Counted from the stretch's first letter, positions 52,653-61,803 are shown. The stretch is DNA of 64,000 nucleotides from Nocardia abscessus NBRC 100374 (GCF_000308455.1 NZ_BAFP01000271.1:1-64000); one strand, 5' to 3'. Translations and numbers: made by a program. The notes: a model not told the origin generated them from the sequence alone.

Positions 52653-54455
52653 TCAGCCGACCGGGAGTTTCACCACCGGATTGGGGCCGAGGTCGGTGAC
52701 GTATACGTTGTCCGCCGTGTCGACCGCCACACCTTGGGGATCTTTGAGTCCGGTGAACGGCAGCGTGGTAGGCGTCGACGCGCCCGCCGCCAACCTCACT
52801 ACCCCTTCGTTACCCCAGTCGACCACGTACACGTCTCCCGCCGTATCGACCGCCACACCCTGGGGATCTTGGAGCCCCGTGAACGGCAACGTGGTGGATT
52901 CCGCGGCGCCCGGCGCCAACCGCAACACCCGCTCGGTACCCAATTCGGTGACGTATACGTTGCCCGCCGTGTCGACCGCCAACCCCTGGGGATCTCGGAG
53001 CTCCGTGAACGGCAGCGTCGTCGGCGTCGACGCCCCCACCGCCAACCTCACCACTCGACTATTACCCCGGTCGGCGACGTATACATCTCCTGCGCTGTCG
53101 ACCGCCACACCCTGGGGACTCTTCAGGCCGGTGAACGGCAGCATGGTCGGCGTCGACGCGCCCGCCGCCAATTTCATCACCCGATTGTTACTCGTGTCCG
53201 CGACGTACACGTTGCCCGCGTTGTCGACCGCCACATCTTGGGGATTCTTCAGGCCGGTGAACGGCAGCGCGGTCGGCGCCGACGCGCCCGCCGCCAATTT
53301 CACCACCCGATCGTTACCCATGTCGGTGACGTACACGCTGCCCGCCGTGTCGACCGACACGCCGGTGGGCAGGCTGACGCCGGTGAACGGCAGCGCAGTC
53401 TGTGACGAGTAGTCCGGGGCGATAGGTGTGGGCGAGTTGTCACCGCCGCCTGATTCCAGTCGGACACCGACGACGACAGCTACGGCGGCCACCACCGCAA
53501 CCGTGGCCGCGGCGGCGAGCAGCATGGCGGTCTTGCGCGACAACTCGATTCGCCGCCCACGGTGCGCAGCCATCCCCCCGGTAGTGCTGACCGCGGAATC
53601 GTCCACCGCGGCGCAGGCCGCCGCGGCCAGCTCGCGCACGGTCTGGTAACGATCGTCGGGGTCTTTGGCCATTCCCTTGGCGATAACCGCATCGAACGCA
53701 GGCGGTACACCGGGTTCAGCGGTGCTTGGACGCGGCGGCGGCGTGTGCAGGTGATGGGCGATCACACCCTGCATCCCCAATGCGCTCGCAAACGGCGGCC
53801 GGCCGGTCAGGCACTCATACAGCACGCACGTCAACGCGTACACGTCTACGCGGGCATCGGCCTTGACCTCCGCGCTGATCTCCTCGGGCGCCATGTAGGC
53901 GACGGTGCCGATGGTCTCGCCGATCGTGGTCAGCGTGCGCTCGTCGGTGGCGTGGACGATCCCGAAGTCGATCAGGGAGGCGAACTCGTCGGCCCCGAGC
54001 AGGATGTTGGAGGGTTTGACATCGCGGTGGACCAGCCCGGCGTCGTGGGCGGCCTGCAACGCGCCGGCCACTTGCGTGATGATCGACACTGCCCGCCGCG
54101 GCGGCAAGGCCCCTTCTCGCGCGATCACCGTGCGCAGGTCGGTGCCCTCGATCAAGCGCATATTCAGATAGAGCCGACCGTCGATGTCGCCGAAGTCGTG
54201 GATGGGGATCACATGCGGATCGGTCAACTGTGCCACCGCGCGGCACTCCCGGCGGAAGCGCTCGCGCAGCTGCTCGTCATCGGCGAAGCGCTCGGGCAAC
54301 ACCTTGAGCGCCACCACCCGGTTGGTCAGCGAATCATGCGCCCGCCACACCTGGCCCATGCCGCCCTGACCCAGCAACGACAAAAGCCGATAGCGTCCGA
54401 ACACCTCCGCTGGCCCTCGAGTGGCGTCCCCGTCACCCAGTACCGTGTCATTCAT
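52653..54455 (-). CDS. Serine/threonine protein kinase PknD-like with NHL propeller
   Basis: A 600-residue receptor kinase. The kinase domain (residues about 19-275) has GQGGMGQVWRAHD, the HRDVKPSN catalytic loop, DFG, and APEE. After a single transmembrane helix (about 315-337) six NHL blades follow, each about 41 residues with PQGVAVDTAGNVYVADxGN patterns. This is the architecture of mycobacterial PknD, an anchored sensor whose propeller faces outside. ATG 54455 is the natural start. Confidence 0.85.
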   Translation of the reverse strand: MNDTVLGDGDATRGPAEVFGRYRLLSLLGQGGMGQVWRAHDSLTNRVVALKVLPERFADDEQLRERFRRECRAVAQLTDPHVIPIHDFGDIDGRLYLNMRLIEGTDLRTVIAREGALPPRRAVSIITQVAGALQAAHDAGLVHRDVKPSNILLGADEFASLIDFGIVHATDERTLTTIGETIGTVAYMAPEEISAEVKADARVDVYALTCVLYECLTGRPPFASALGMQGVIAHHLHTPPPRPSTAEPGVPPAFDAVIAKGMAKDPDDRYQTVRELAAAACAAVDDSAVSTTGGMAAHRGRRIELSRKTAMLLAAAATVAVVAAVAVVVGVRLESGGGDNSPTPIAPDYSSQTALPFTGVSLPTGVSVDTAGSVYVTDMGNDRVVKLAAGASAPTALPFTGLKNPQDVAVDNAGNVYVADTSNNRVMKLAAGASTPTMLPFTGLKSPQGVAVDSAGDVYVADRGNSRVVRLAVGASTPTTLPFTELRDPQGLAVDTAGNVYVTELGTERVLRLAPGAAESTTLPFTGLQDPQGVAVDTAGDVYVVDWGNEGVVRLAAGASTPTTLPFTGLKDPQGVAVDTADNVYVTDLGPNPVVKLPVG

Positions 54456-54735
54456 TGTGCCGTCCCATGACCACCCGACTGGCAAACGGTGTACTTGATT
54501 GCATTCCGACCCCCGCCCGAGCGGGTGGCCTCACACTGGTTGATTCAGCCAGGCCAGACAGCCGAGAGTCGGCGCTATGGTCGGCGGGCGAATCTCCCAG
54601 CCATGCTCGCATCGGCGAGTACGCGGCCGGGCACTACCCGTCACCGGTGCGAGCGCGCGGATCGTTCCAGAAATCCGCCAGCAACCTGTCGCGAGTTCAG
54701 TGTACCTCCGACCTGACGACCAACTTCGTCAAGCT

Positions 54736-54993
54736 GTGATCCTCGACCTCGACCGGATCACCTTTCGGGCGCCACTGCCGTCCGGCATTGGGCAACGCCC
54801 GAGCTGCTCGGCCGGTTCCCATCCACTACACGACACCGACGGCACACGCCGTCAGTCCTCGCAGTCCTTCGACGACTACGCCGAGGCCCAGTGGTGGGCC
54901 GGCCTGATCGACCGTCCCGGGATCGGTGAGGCGTCGAAGGTCGTCGAGACCGAACAGGAAGCCGAGTCCGGCACGGTGCTGCTGGTCGAGTGA
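54736..54993 (+). CDS. Possible small hypothetical protein
   Basis: GTG 54736 opens an 85-residue frame (DLDRITFRAPLPSGIGQ, ending EQEAESGTVLLVE) with acceptable codon use. No domain or ribosome binding site is convincing. The surrounding 54456-55164 region holds nothing else I can support. Confidence 0.25.
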   Translation: MILDLDRITFRAPLPSGIGQRPSCSAGSHPLHDTDGTRRQSSQSFDDYAEAQWWAGLIDRPGIGEASKVVETEQEAESGTVLLVE

Positions 54994-55164
54994 CCGGCGC
55001 GACCCATCGAGCGCGAATGCCTCGCGCCCGATGGGTCGCCCGCCGGTACCGGAGTCATCGGCCACGTTCACCAGCATTCGCTGCCCGGCAGTCCGCCGGC
55101 GATGTTCAGCGCGTCGGCGATCTCGGCATGGACTTGTCCTGGGGGAGCGACCGAAAAACGGGCC

Positions 55165-56586
55165 CTATGCGGCCGTTCCGCGCGCGGAGTGAGCGCGCGG
55201 CTTGGCGCGCGACTGCCCTTGCGCCGCATTGCCGTTGCGATGGCCGCTGCCTTGGCGCGATCCTCCACTGCCCCTGCGCGGTCCCCCATTGCTCTGGCGC
55301 GGTCCGCCGTTGCCTTGGCGCGGTCCGCCGCTGCTACGGTACGGTCCGCCGCTGCTGCGGCGGTCGTCTTCACGTGCCGCCCGCTCGCTGTAGGAGGGCG
55401 CGACGAATGGGGCAATCGTGCCGACGAGCTCGGCCACCACGGGCGAATCGGCGGTGACCCGTTGCGGGGTCACGGTGATCTTGGCCTTGCGCATGAGGTC
55501 GGCCAGGTCGCGTCGTTCGCCGGGCAGCACCAGGGTGATCACTTCACCGGAGTTGCCTGCCCGCGCGGTACGGCCCGAACGGTGCAGGTACGCCTTGTGT
55601 TCGGCGGGCGGATCAACGTGCACGACCAGCTCGACACCGTCGACGTGCACGCCGCGCGCGGCCACATCGGTCGCCACCAGCACCAGGGCATCACCGGCGG
55701 CGAAGACCGCGAGGTTGCGGTCGCGGGCGCCCTGCGAGAGGTTGCCGTGCAGATCGACGGCCGGGATTCCGGCGAGGGTCAGCTGCTTGGCCAGTTTGCG
55801 AGCCTGGTGTTTGGTGCGCATGAACAGGATTCGCCGACCCGAGCCCGAGGCGAGCCGGTGTACGACCTCGCGTTTGGCTTCGACGCTCGCGGTTTCGAAA
55901 ACGTGATGGGTCATGGCGGCGACCGGGGAGTTCGCCTCATCGACGGAATGCAGCTTGGCATCCGGCAGGAAGCGGCTGACCAGCTTGTTGACGCCGTTGT
56001 CCAGAGTGGCCGAGAACAGCAGGCGCTGACCGCCGTTCGGGGTGGCCGCGAGAATGCGAGTCACGCCTGGCAGGAACCCGAGGTCGGCCATGTGGTCGGC
56101 CTCGTCGATCACGGTGACCTCGACGGCATCCAGGGAGATCAGACGTTGGTTCATCAGATCCTCGAGCCGGCCGGGGCACGCGACGACAATGTCGACGCCG
56201 GCGCGCAGCGCCCGGACCTGCCGGTTCTGCGAGACCCCACCGAAAATCGTGGTGACGGTCATGCGATAGGCCGCGGCGAGGGGTTCCAGCGCGGTCGCGA
56301 TCTGGGTGGCCAATTCCCGAGTCGGCGCCAGCACCAGGCCGGTCGGGCGGCTCGGTGCGCGTCTACCGGCGAGACCGCCGCCGAGACGGTTGACCATCGG
56401 AATGGCGAAGGCGAGCGTCTTGCCGCTGCCGGTCCGGCCGCGGCCCAGCACATCGCGTCCGGCCAGCGAATCGGGCAGGGTGTCGGTCTGGATCGGGAAA
56501 GGTTCGGTGATCCCGGCGCGAGTCAACGCCTTCACCAGCGGTGCGCTCACGCCGAGCGCGGCAAAAGAGATGTCAGCAGAACTCAT
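55165..56586 (-). CDS. DEAD/DEAH-box RNA helicase (RhlE-like)
   Basis: A 473-residue ATP-dependent RNA helicase. Q motif PFPIQTDTLP, Walker A GRTGSGKT, DEAD, SAT, and HRSGRTARAG (motif VI) are all present. The C-terminal 70 residues are a repetitive Gly/Arg/Ser/Gln tail (GGPRQ and GGPYR units) that binds RNA non-specifically. It remodels RNA structure, often at low temperature. Confidence 0.9.
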   Translation of the reverse strand: MSSADISFAALGVSAPLVKALTRAGITEPFPIQTDTLPDSLAGRDVLGRGRTGSGKTLAFAIPMVNRLGGGLAGRRAPSRPTGLVLAPTRELATQIATALEPLAAAYRMTVTTIFGGVSQNRQVRALRAGVDIVVACPGRLEDLMNQRLISLDAVEVTVIDEADHMADLGFLPGVTRILAATPNGGQRLLFSATLDNGVNKLVSRFLPDAKLHSVDEANSPVAAMTHHVFETASVEAKREVVHRLASGSGRRILFMRTKHQARKLAKQLTLAGIPAVDLHGNLSQGARDRNLAVFAAGDALVLVATDVAARGVHVDGVELVVHVDPPAEHKAYLHRSGRTARAGNSGEVITLVLPGERRDLADLMRKAKITVTPQRVTADSPVVAELVGTIAPFVAPSYSERAAREDDRRSSGGPYRSSGGPRQGNGGPRQSNGGPRRGSGGSRQGSGHRNGNAAQGQSRAKPRAHSARGTAA

Positions 56587-56880
56587 ATGTGTTGCGGTGC
56601 CTTTCGGGCATCAGGTGGTGCCCGGGCCGTCTGCGGACCTTTCCGGGTCCGCGCCGGGGGCACGAAATGGCGAGATTGCCGATGGGCAAAATCGATCGCC
56701 GTAATAAGAGCGGATGCGGCAAGCGCTGGTTGCGAAGCGAATGCGATCTACGACGCTTGGCGTGACAGGTCACGCACTCGATCGACAATAGCCTGTGATG
56801 GACGGTTCGTGCTCATCGGGTGACATTTGTCGCCTCTGGACACGGCTGGGCCGCCAGGCTCGTGTTCGGCCGCCTTGGTA
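56587..56880 (-). other. Long leader region of the helicase gene
   Basis: A 294-bp stretch separates the helicase start from the next gene. On the minus strand, close to the ATG, the stem GGACC/GGTCC and the pair GCCCGGGCA/TGCCCG form compact hairpins. Long structured leaders are common upstream of cold-inducible RNA helicases. No open frame here is convincing. Confidence 0.35.
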
Positions 56881-57213
56881 TCAGTGCCCCCGCTGATCAG
56901 TGAGAGTCAGGCCTTCCTTGGCCTTGACCCGCCGGTGCTCGAGCAGTATCCACGCGACGCCTGAGCCAACCAGCGCCGCAGCGGCGATGGCACCGACAAC
57001 GGCCCACCCGGCGAATCCGTAGCCGGCTGCGGTCAGGGTCAACGCCAAAGCGACGATCCCCATCGCGCACAGAACAATTCCGGGGATGTTGTAGCCATCT
57101 TCTATCCCCTCACCGGCATGGCTTCTGGTTGTGCGGCCGTCATCCGGAAACTCGCCGCGAGTCCGGCCGCGGCGATGGTGTGCCGGTACCGGGTGCTGGT
57201 TCGAGACGGTCAT
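56881..57213 (-). CDS. UsfY-like small membrane protein
   Basis: A 110-residue protein with a soluble N-terminus (DDGRTTRSHAGEGIEDGYN) and two helices (IPGIVLCAMGIVALALTLTA, WAVVGAIAAAALVGSGVAWI), then LLEHRRVKAKEG. This matches the layout and HAGE motif of mycobacterial UsfY, a protein of unknown function upstream of sigF. ATG 57213 has GGAGG 7 bp upstream. Confidence 0.55.
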   Translation of the reverse strand: MTVSNQHPVPAHHRRGRTRGEFPDDGRTTRSHAGEGIEDGYNIPGIVLCAMGIVALALTLTAAGYGFAGWAVVGAIAAAALVGSGVAWILLEHRRVKAKEGLTLTDQRGH

Positions 57214-57312
57214 CGGGCTACCTCCACTTCCCCGCGTGTGCGGCAACGGTGCCGACGGGCTACCCGTGATCCGGACCGGTAAACTGCGGGCCCTCGATTC
57301 GCTTTCGCGAGC

Positions 57313-57600
57313 CCAGCCCATGCTGCGCCGCGGGGAGGTCGGGCCCATTTTCGGTGGCGGCGAGGCCGATCAGCTCGCGCCCGCGGCGCGCTCGGGCAGC
57401 GCGCCAAACAAGCCGTCGACGCCGGTCTGCTCACCGTGATGCCCGGATTCCGCACCGCCGCAGTCGAGCCCACCGGCAACGGCTGGCACACGCTGGTGTC
57501 GGATGCCGGTCGCCGGATCGAGGATGTGGATCGGGTGGTGGAGTTGACCGGGTTCCGCCCGCAGCTGTCGTGGCTGTCGGAAATCCCAGGCTGGCATCCT
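57313..57600 (+). pseudogene. Frameshifted fragment of an NAD(P)-binding flavoprotein
   Basis: Reading MLRRGEVGPIFGGGEADQL in one frame and then, after a shift near 57375-57390, RGALGQRAKQAVDAGLLTV and IEDVDRVVELTGFRPQLSWL gives an internal piece of a flavin-dependent NAD(P)-binding oxidoreductase. Both termini are missing and the frame is broken. It is a remnant of a lost redox gene beside the quinone-oxidoreductase operon. Confidence 0.6.
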
Positions 57601-57630
57601 GATGGGAACTCACACCTGGTGTCGCTCGGG

Positions 57631-58710
57631 TCAGGGAATCAGGATGACCTTGCCGACTATCTCTCCACCGGCGTCGCGAACGTCGACAGTGTCCGCTTCC
57701 GCCCGCAGCTGTGCGGCCACTTCGAAACCCAGCTCTCGGCCCTCGACGCGGGCGGCCAGTTCGGTCACATGGGCGATCCGTTCGGCGGCGCGGGCATGGA
57801 CAGTGGGCAGTTCGGACAAGGGCAGCCGTTCGGCCACCGCGATCTCCAGATCTCCGGCGTCGACGCGAGCGACCAGCGTGGCGAGCTGAGCGGCGTCGCT
57901 GTACGCGAAGGGCCGCACTGCCCGCACCCCGCGCCCGACATCCTGCGGGACGGGAGTGGTCGTGCTGACGTACACCCCACCGTCGGCGACCAGGTTCGCC
58001 AACTCCGTGTTCTCCTCCGGGCTGCTGGGCGCCAGGTTCAGCACCACATCGAACCGCTGTCCGGCCACCGCCTGCACGACGGGGGTTTCGGTGTAGTCGA
58101 TGATCCGCTGCGCGCCGTAGGAGCTAGTGCGGTCACGGCTGCGCGGGCTGGCGGTCGCGGTCACGGTGGCACCGGCCTGCACGGCGAGCTGGACGGCGTA
58201 CCCACCCACCGCGCTGCCCGCACCATTGATCAAAACACCCTGCCCGGGCTTCAGACCGGCGTGTTCGAACAATGATTGCCAGGCCGTGAGCCCAACCAAA
58301 GGCAGGGCCGCGGCGTCCGCGAGTTCGACGCTGCCGGGAGCGGAAGCCAGTATCTCGGCGGGCGCGGCAACGTACTCGGCGGCTGCGCCGGGCGCGGTCA
58401 CCGGCAAGACCGCGACCACCGCGTCCCCGACGCTCCAGCCGGTCACCCCCTCGCCGACTTCGGTGATCACACCAGCCATGTCGACGTTCGGAATATGCGG
58501 GAAGGTCACCGGGACAACGTCTTGTCGAAAACCCGCGCGGAGCCCGGCGTCCGCGTCGTTGTACGAGGTGCCGGCCACCTGCACCACCACCTGACCCGCC
58601 TCCGGGACCGGACGGTCCGCCTCCTCGTAGATCAGCACATCACTTCCGCCGTAGGAGTGGTACCGCACTGCCTTCATGGACTCTCCGCTTTCCCTACTTG
58701 CTTCGGTCAT
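57631..58710 (-). CDS. Quinone-oxidoreductase-like NADP-dependent dehydrogenase (MDR family)
   Basis: A 359-residue medium-chain dehydrogenase lacking the structural zinc cysteines. The N-terminal GroES-like domain has NVDMAGVITEVGEGV, and the Rossmann domain has INGAGSAVGGYAVQLA near residue 165. It likely reduces quinones or enones with NADPH. ATG 58710 has AAGGAG 6 bp upstream. An ECF41-type promoter (58746-58773) precedes it, placing it in the same predicted regulon as the FAD oxidoreductase. Confidence 0.85.
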   Translation of the reverse strand: MTEASRESGESMKAVRYHSYGGSDVLIYEEADRPVPEAGQVVVQVAGTSYNDADAGLRAGFRQDVVPVTFPHIPNVDMAGVITEVGEGVTGWSVGDAVVAVLPVTAPGAAAEYVAAPAEILASAPGSVELADAAALPLVGLTAWQSLFEHAGLKPGQGVLINGAGSAVGGYAVQLAVQAGATVTATASPRSRDRTSSYGAQRIIDYTETPVVQAVAGQRFDVVLNLAPSSPEENTELANLVADGGVYVSTTTPVPQDVGRGVRAVRPFAYSDAAQLATLVARVDAGDLEIAVAERLPLSELPTVHARAAERIAHVTELAARVEGRELGFEVAAQLRAEADTVDVRDAGGEIVGKVILIP

Positions 58711-58745
58711 CGGCTTCTCCTTCGATTCACAGGGTGTCGGCCACC

Positions 58746-58773
58746 AGACACCGCATGATCGATCGCCGTGACA
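58746..58773 (-). promoter_or_regulatory. ECF41/SigJ-type promoter for the quinone oxidoreductase
   Basis: On the minus strand TGTCACG (58773-58767), exactly 16 nt, then TGTCT (58750-58746), in the context GCGGTGTCTGGTG. It matches the promoter upstream of the FAD oxidoreductase. Predicted transcription starts about 29 bp before the ATG. Confidence 0.75.
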
Positions 58774-58779
58774 GGTGTA

Positions 58780-58796
58780 TGAGGCAGATCACTCCA
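58780..58796. promoter_or_regulatory. Shared 17-mer (Crp-like) upstream of the promoter
   Basis: TGAGGCAGATCACTCCA, identical to 44753-44769 and 6 bp (versus 5 bp) from the respective -35 element. Half of it fits a Crp/GlxR-type TGA-N6-TCA palindrome. It likely binds a common co-regulator of both operons. Confidence 0.45.
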
Positions 58797-58860
58797 CGTG
58801 CTCAGCTCGACTTCGCCGCAAGGGGCAGCACCAGCGGTGGCGCACGTCACGCCCGCGTGG

Positions 58861-58888
58861 TGTCACACGCCCATGGCCGGCGGTGTCT
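58861..58888 (+). promoter_or_regulatory. ECF41/SigJ-type promoter for the DoxX gene
   Basis: TGTCACA (58861-58867), 16 nt, TGTCT (58884-58888) on the plus strand, again inside GCGGTGTCTG. The -35 is a full match to the published ECF41 sequence. It points at the DoxX gene about 130 bp downstream. Confidence 0.75.
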
Positions 58889-59019
58889 GATGCCCGACCA
58901 GTTACACCATCGGGAAGCCGATAGAGATGCCGCGAACGGCATCCGGCACCCCGTCGGCGACGAACGGCCCGGCCGGATCGAGGACGAGCCCGACTCGCCT
59001 GCACCTGAAGGAGAAGCCC

Positions 59020-59412
59020 ATGAACCTCGCCCTCTGGATCGTCGCCGGGCTGCTTGCCACCCTCTCCCTGTTCGGCGGCGCCACCAAGGCGTTCATGCCC
59101 AAGGACAAACTGGACGAACTGGGCAGAAAGTCAGGTGGGGGATGGACCGAGCACGCCAGCGCCGGATTCGTCAGAACCCTCGGCGGCCTCGAAATCCTGG
59201 CCGCGGCCGGTCTGATCCTGCCCGCCGTGCTCGACATCGCACCGGTGATGGTGCCGGTGACCGCCGTGTGCTGGATCCTGCTGATGATCGGCGCGATGAT
59301 CACCCACGCCCGCTACGGCCAGTACAAATACGTCGCGCTGAACGTCGTCTACCTCGCTGCGGCCGCCTTCGTGGCCTGGGGCCGCTTCGGCCCCGAGTCC
59401 TTCACCGGCTGA
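59020..59412 (+). CDS. DoxX family membrane protein
   Basis: A 130-residue protein with four helices (ALWIVAGLLATLSLFGGATK and others) and the DoxX-type GGLEILAAAGLILP. DoxX proteins take part in thiol-redox and membrane-quinone defence (for example with SodA/Rv2673 in the mycobacterial MRC complex). GAAGGAG precedes ATG 59020. It is divergent from the quinone-oxidoreductase gene and shares its sigma-factor promoter type. Confidence 0.8.
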   Translation: MNLALWIVAGLLATLSLFGGATKAFMPKDKLDELGRKSGGGWTEHASAGFVRTLGGLEILAAAGLILPAVLDIAPVMVPVTAVCWILLMIGAMITHARYGQYKYVALNVVYLAAAAFVAWGRFGPESFTG

Positions 59413-59616
59413 TTCGGGTAAGCCGCCAGCGGGTCGCGCCATGCGGTTCGGCGGTGCCGACGCCGACTGCCGTGCGCGGCGTGATGCTTCTCTGAGCTCC
59501 GCAAGTTCGCGCGGGTCCCGTCCGGCACGGAGGCGGGCAGCCTCTCGGGTCGGTAGTCGATGGTCGGTCCGGGCGTGTCTGTTCTACGGTTCGGGGCCGC
59601 TTTCCGGCGTGCTGGG

Positions 59617-60711
59617 TCAGGGTTCGGGGTGTGGGAGTGGGTGTGCGCGGAAGAAGTCCCAGATGATGTGGTTGGCGTTGATGGTGGTGGTGACTGTGCC
59701 GGTCAGGGCGACGGGGACGGTTGTGGTGTCGCCGCCCGGCCAGGTGTGGCCGCCGCCGTCGATGGTGTAGAGCTGCACGGTGGCGTCGTCGGCGCAGGGG
59801 TAGGTGGTGCGGGTGGTGTCGGTGGTGATCTGTTCGGTGGTCGGGTCGGGCCGGCAGCCGTTGTGGCCGGCCCATGCCGCGGTCTGGGCGGGGATGGATT
59901 CGGGTTTGGGGACGTTGTCGGCGTAGGGGGTGAGGTCGCGTTGTCGGCCGAGGGTCCGTGGTGTTCCGTCGGTGGCGGGCAGCAATTCACCGGCCGGGTT
60001 GAGGCCGCCGGTGTAGGCCAGGATCGGATCGGCGGTGCCGTGGAAGACGGTGACGGGAATCGGGCGCGAAGGGCTGCACCACGGGAAGTTCTGGATACCG
60101 GCGACGGTGGCGATCGCGGCGAAGCGGTCGGCGAGCTGGCAGGCCACGGAGGAGGTGGTGAACGCTCCCATCGACAATCCGGTCATGTAGATGCGGCGCC
60201 GGTCGATGCACAGGGTCTGTTCGAGGTGGGTGAGCAGTTCGGAGAGGTAGGTGATGTCGGGGCTGCCCAGCCCGAAGTCCCACCTCGGGACCGCCGCTGA
60301 GTACACCTCAGGGGTAATGGTCACAAAGCCGTGCCGGAGACCGTATTCGCCGAGCCCGCTCCACTGGCGTTGCATGAGCGCGGGTTGCAGGTAGCCGTGT
60401 ATGTCGAATACCACCGGCATCGGCGTGCCCGCGCCGGTGGCGGGGACGTCGCGGATATAGCTGCCGAACCGGCCAGCGGCGCCGAACGATTCGATCGTGG
60501 TGCCCGCAGACACCGCGGAGCTACCGCAGCCGGTCGAGGGCGCCGGATCAAGTGCACCGGCCGCGGGTGGGGCGGCGGCCGCCACCGTGTAGGACGACAG
60601 TGCGGTGAACAGCGCCGCGGCCACTGCGCCGAGACGTCTTCTGCGCCGGGAGCCGCACTGTCCGGCACCGTTTTGTTGCAGGGCGGTGGGTCGGTCGTGA
60701 TGGTGGGACAT
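59617..60711 (-). CDS. PHB-depolymerase-like secreted esterase (LpqC type)
   Basis: A 364-residue exported alpha/beta hydrolase. After a Sec-like signal (hydrophobic stretch about residues 27-45) come DIHGYLQPA, the lipase elbow GLSMGAFTT (Ser about 170), VFHGTADPI and GGGHTWPGG with the catalytic His. The fold is the poly(3-hydroxybutyrate) depolymerase / feruloyl esterase group. ATG 60711 has GGAAGG 6 bp upstream. Confidence 0.75.
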   Translation of the reverse strand: MSHHHDRPTALQQNGAGQCGSRRRRRLGAVAAALFTALSSYTVAAAAPPAAGALDPAPSTGCGSSAVSAGTTIESFGAAGRFGSYIRDVPATGAGTPMPVVFDIHGYLQPALMQRQWSGLGEYGLRHGFVTITPEVYSAAVPRWDFGLGSPDITYLSELLTHLEQTLCIDRRRIYMTGLSMGAFTTSSVACQLADRFAAIATVAGIQNFPWCSPSRPIPVTVFHGTADPILAYTGGLNPAGELLPATDGTPRTLGRQRDLTPYADNVPKPESIPAQTAAWAGHNGCRPDPTTEQITTDTTRTTYPCADDATVQLYTIDGGGHTWPGGDTTTVPVALTGTVTTTINANHIIWDFFRAHPLPHPEP

Positions 60712-60767
60712 GGAACACCTTCCGGAGCGGGTCCCGTCGTCGACGGCGGGGACATCGAGCGCGCGTG

Positions 60768-61370
60768 TCATTGCGGGGTCACGGGAGCGTCGGGGTCGCG
60801 ATAGCCCAGAGCTGCCGCGACGGTGAGGACCTGCTCGGTGACCCGCATAGGGTCGGCGGGGCAGTCGCTGTCGACGAGCCACTGGCTGAACAGCGAGAAC
60901 ATGCCCCCGGTTACGAACGTCACCAGCACATCGGTGCCCATGAGGTCCAACCCCGGCACCAATGGCCGACCCGATTCGTCGCGCCAGCAGCGGACCGCCT
61001 CGATGACCGCCTGCTTGATCGAATACGCGCACGATCCCGTCACCAGGCCCCGATAGAAGACCTGGTACCGCGCCAGGTGCTCGGCGCCCAGCAACGTCAT
61101 CTCCCGGGCCCCGCCACACTGCGCCAACCGGGGGAACAACTCACGCTCGATCAGGTCGATCCCGGCCGCCACGACCACCGCATCCCTGTCGGCGAACTGC
61201 AGATACATCGCCTGGCGACTCATATCCGCAGCCTCGGCCAGCACGGTCACCGGCACCGCGGTATCTCCCCGCTCACTCACCAACCGCACCGCGGCAGCGA
61301 ACAACCGCGCCCGCGAACGCCGCACCCGTCGATCGGAGACCGAAGACACGGGAGAAGAACGACTACGCAC
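60768..61370 (-). CDS. TetR family regulator, leaderless
   Basis: A 200-residue TetR protein. The helix-turn-helix contains SERGDTAVPVTVLAEAADMS then RQAMYLQFADRDAV (residues 25-70). GTG 61370 lies at the expected start of a leaderless transcript from the promoter and operator at 61378-61413. It probably regulates the esterase downstream as well as itself. Confidence 0.75.
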   Translation of the reverse strand: MRSRSSPVSSVSDRRVRRSRARLFAAAVRLVSERGDTAVPVTVLAEAADMSRQAMYLQFADRDAVVVAAGIDLIERELFPRLAQCGGAREMTLLGAEHLARYQVFYRGLVTGSCAYSIKQAVIEAVRCWRDESGRPLVPGLDLMGTDVLVTFVTGGMFSLFSQWLVDSDCPADPMRVTEQVLTVAAALGYRDPDAPVTPQ

Positions 61371-61377
61371 GCCGCAA

Positions 61378-61413
61378 AATGTAGACGACCGGCAATTGTT
61401 TGACAACTGTCAA
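61378..61413 (-). promoter_or_regulatory. Leaderless promoter with overlapping TetR operator
   Basis: On the minus strand TTGTCA (61406-61401), 17 nt, TACATT (61383-61378), with the start GTG 7 bp after. The palindrome TTGACA-AC-TGTCAA (61400-61413) overlaps the -35 box and is the likely autoregulatory operator. Confidence 0.55.
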
Positions 61414-61803
61414 TTATCGTCCGAGGTGCAAACCTGCCGGGTTGCCCGCCGGGGCCGGCATCGGTGCGGGTACACGCACCATGACCTCAGCGTATTGGTG
61501 GCAACAGGTGTTCCCCGGCTTGCTGGGGCGGGTTCTCGTCACGGCCGAGAACTGATCAAGCCGCCGCGGTTTCAGCCGCCACGGCACACACTCGTAATGA
61601 CCACTGTGGCGGAAGTCCATCGGGCAGAACCCGGGCAAACCGGATCACATGACGATGGTGGCCTGTCTGCTGAATCGCCTTCCGCCGTAGCCGCATCCAC
61701 AGCGCCGGCGCCGTCGATAAATTACCTGCCAGGCCCGCGATCAGGTCGCGTCCCCGTCGAGGAAGAATGGGTCAGTTTTCGAGGGTGCGTTGGTCGGGTG
61801 TGG
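61414..61803. other. 390 bp without a supported gene
   Basis: Between the TetR gene and the hydrolase gene only short open frames lie on both strands; none has a domain or a ribosome binding site. The composition is ordinary. Possible remnant of a lost gene, but I see no motif that identifies it. Confidence 0.35.

Noticed and set aside
52680..53420. Repeated sequence resembling an array of tandem repeats
   Set aside because: It is the coding DNA of the six NHL blades with a 123-bp period, not a CRISPR or satellite array.
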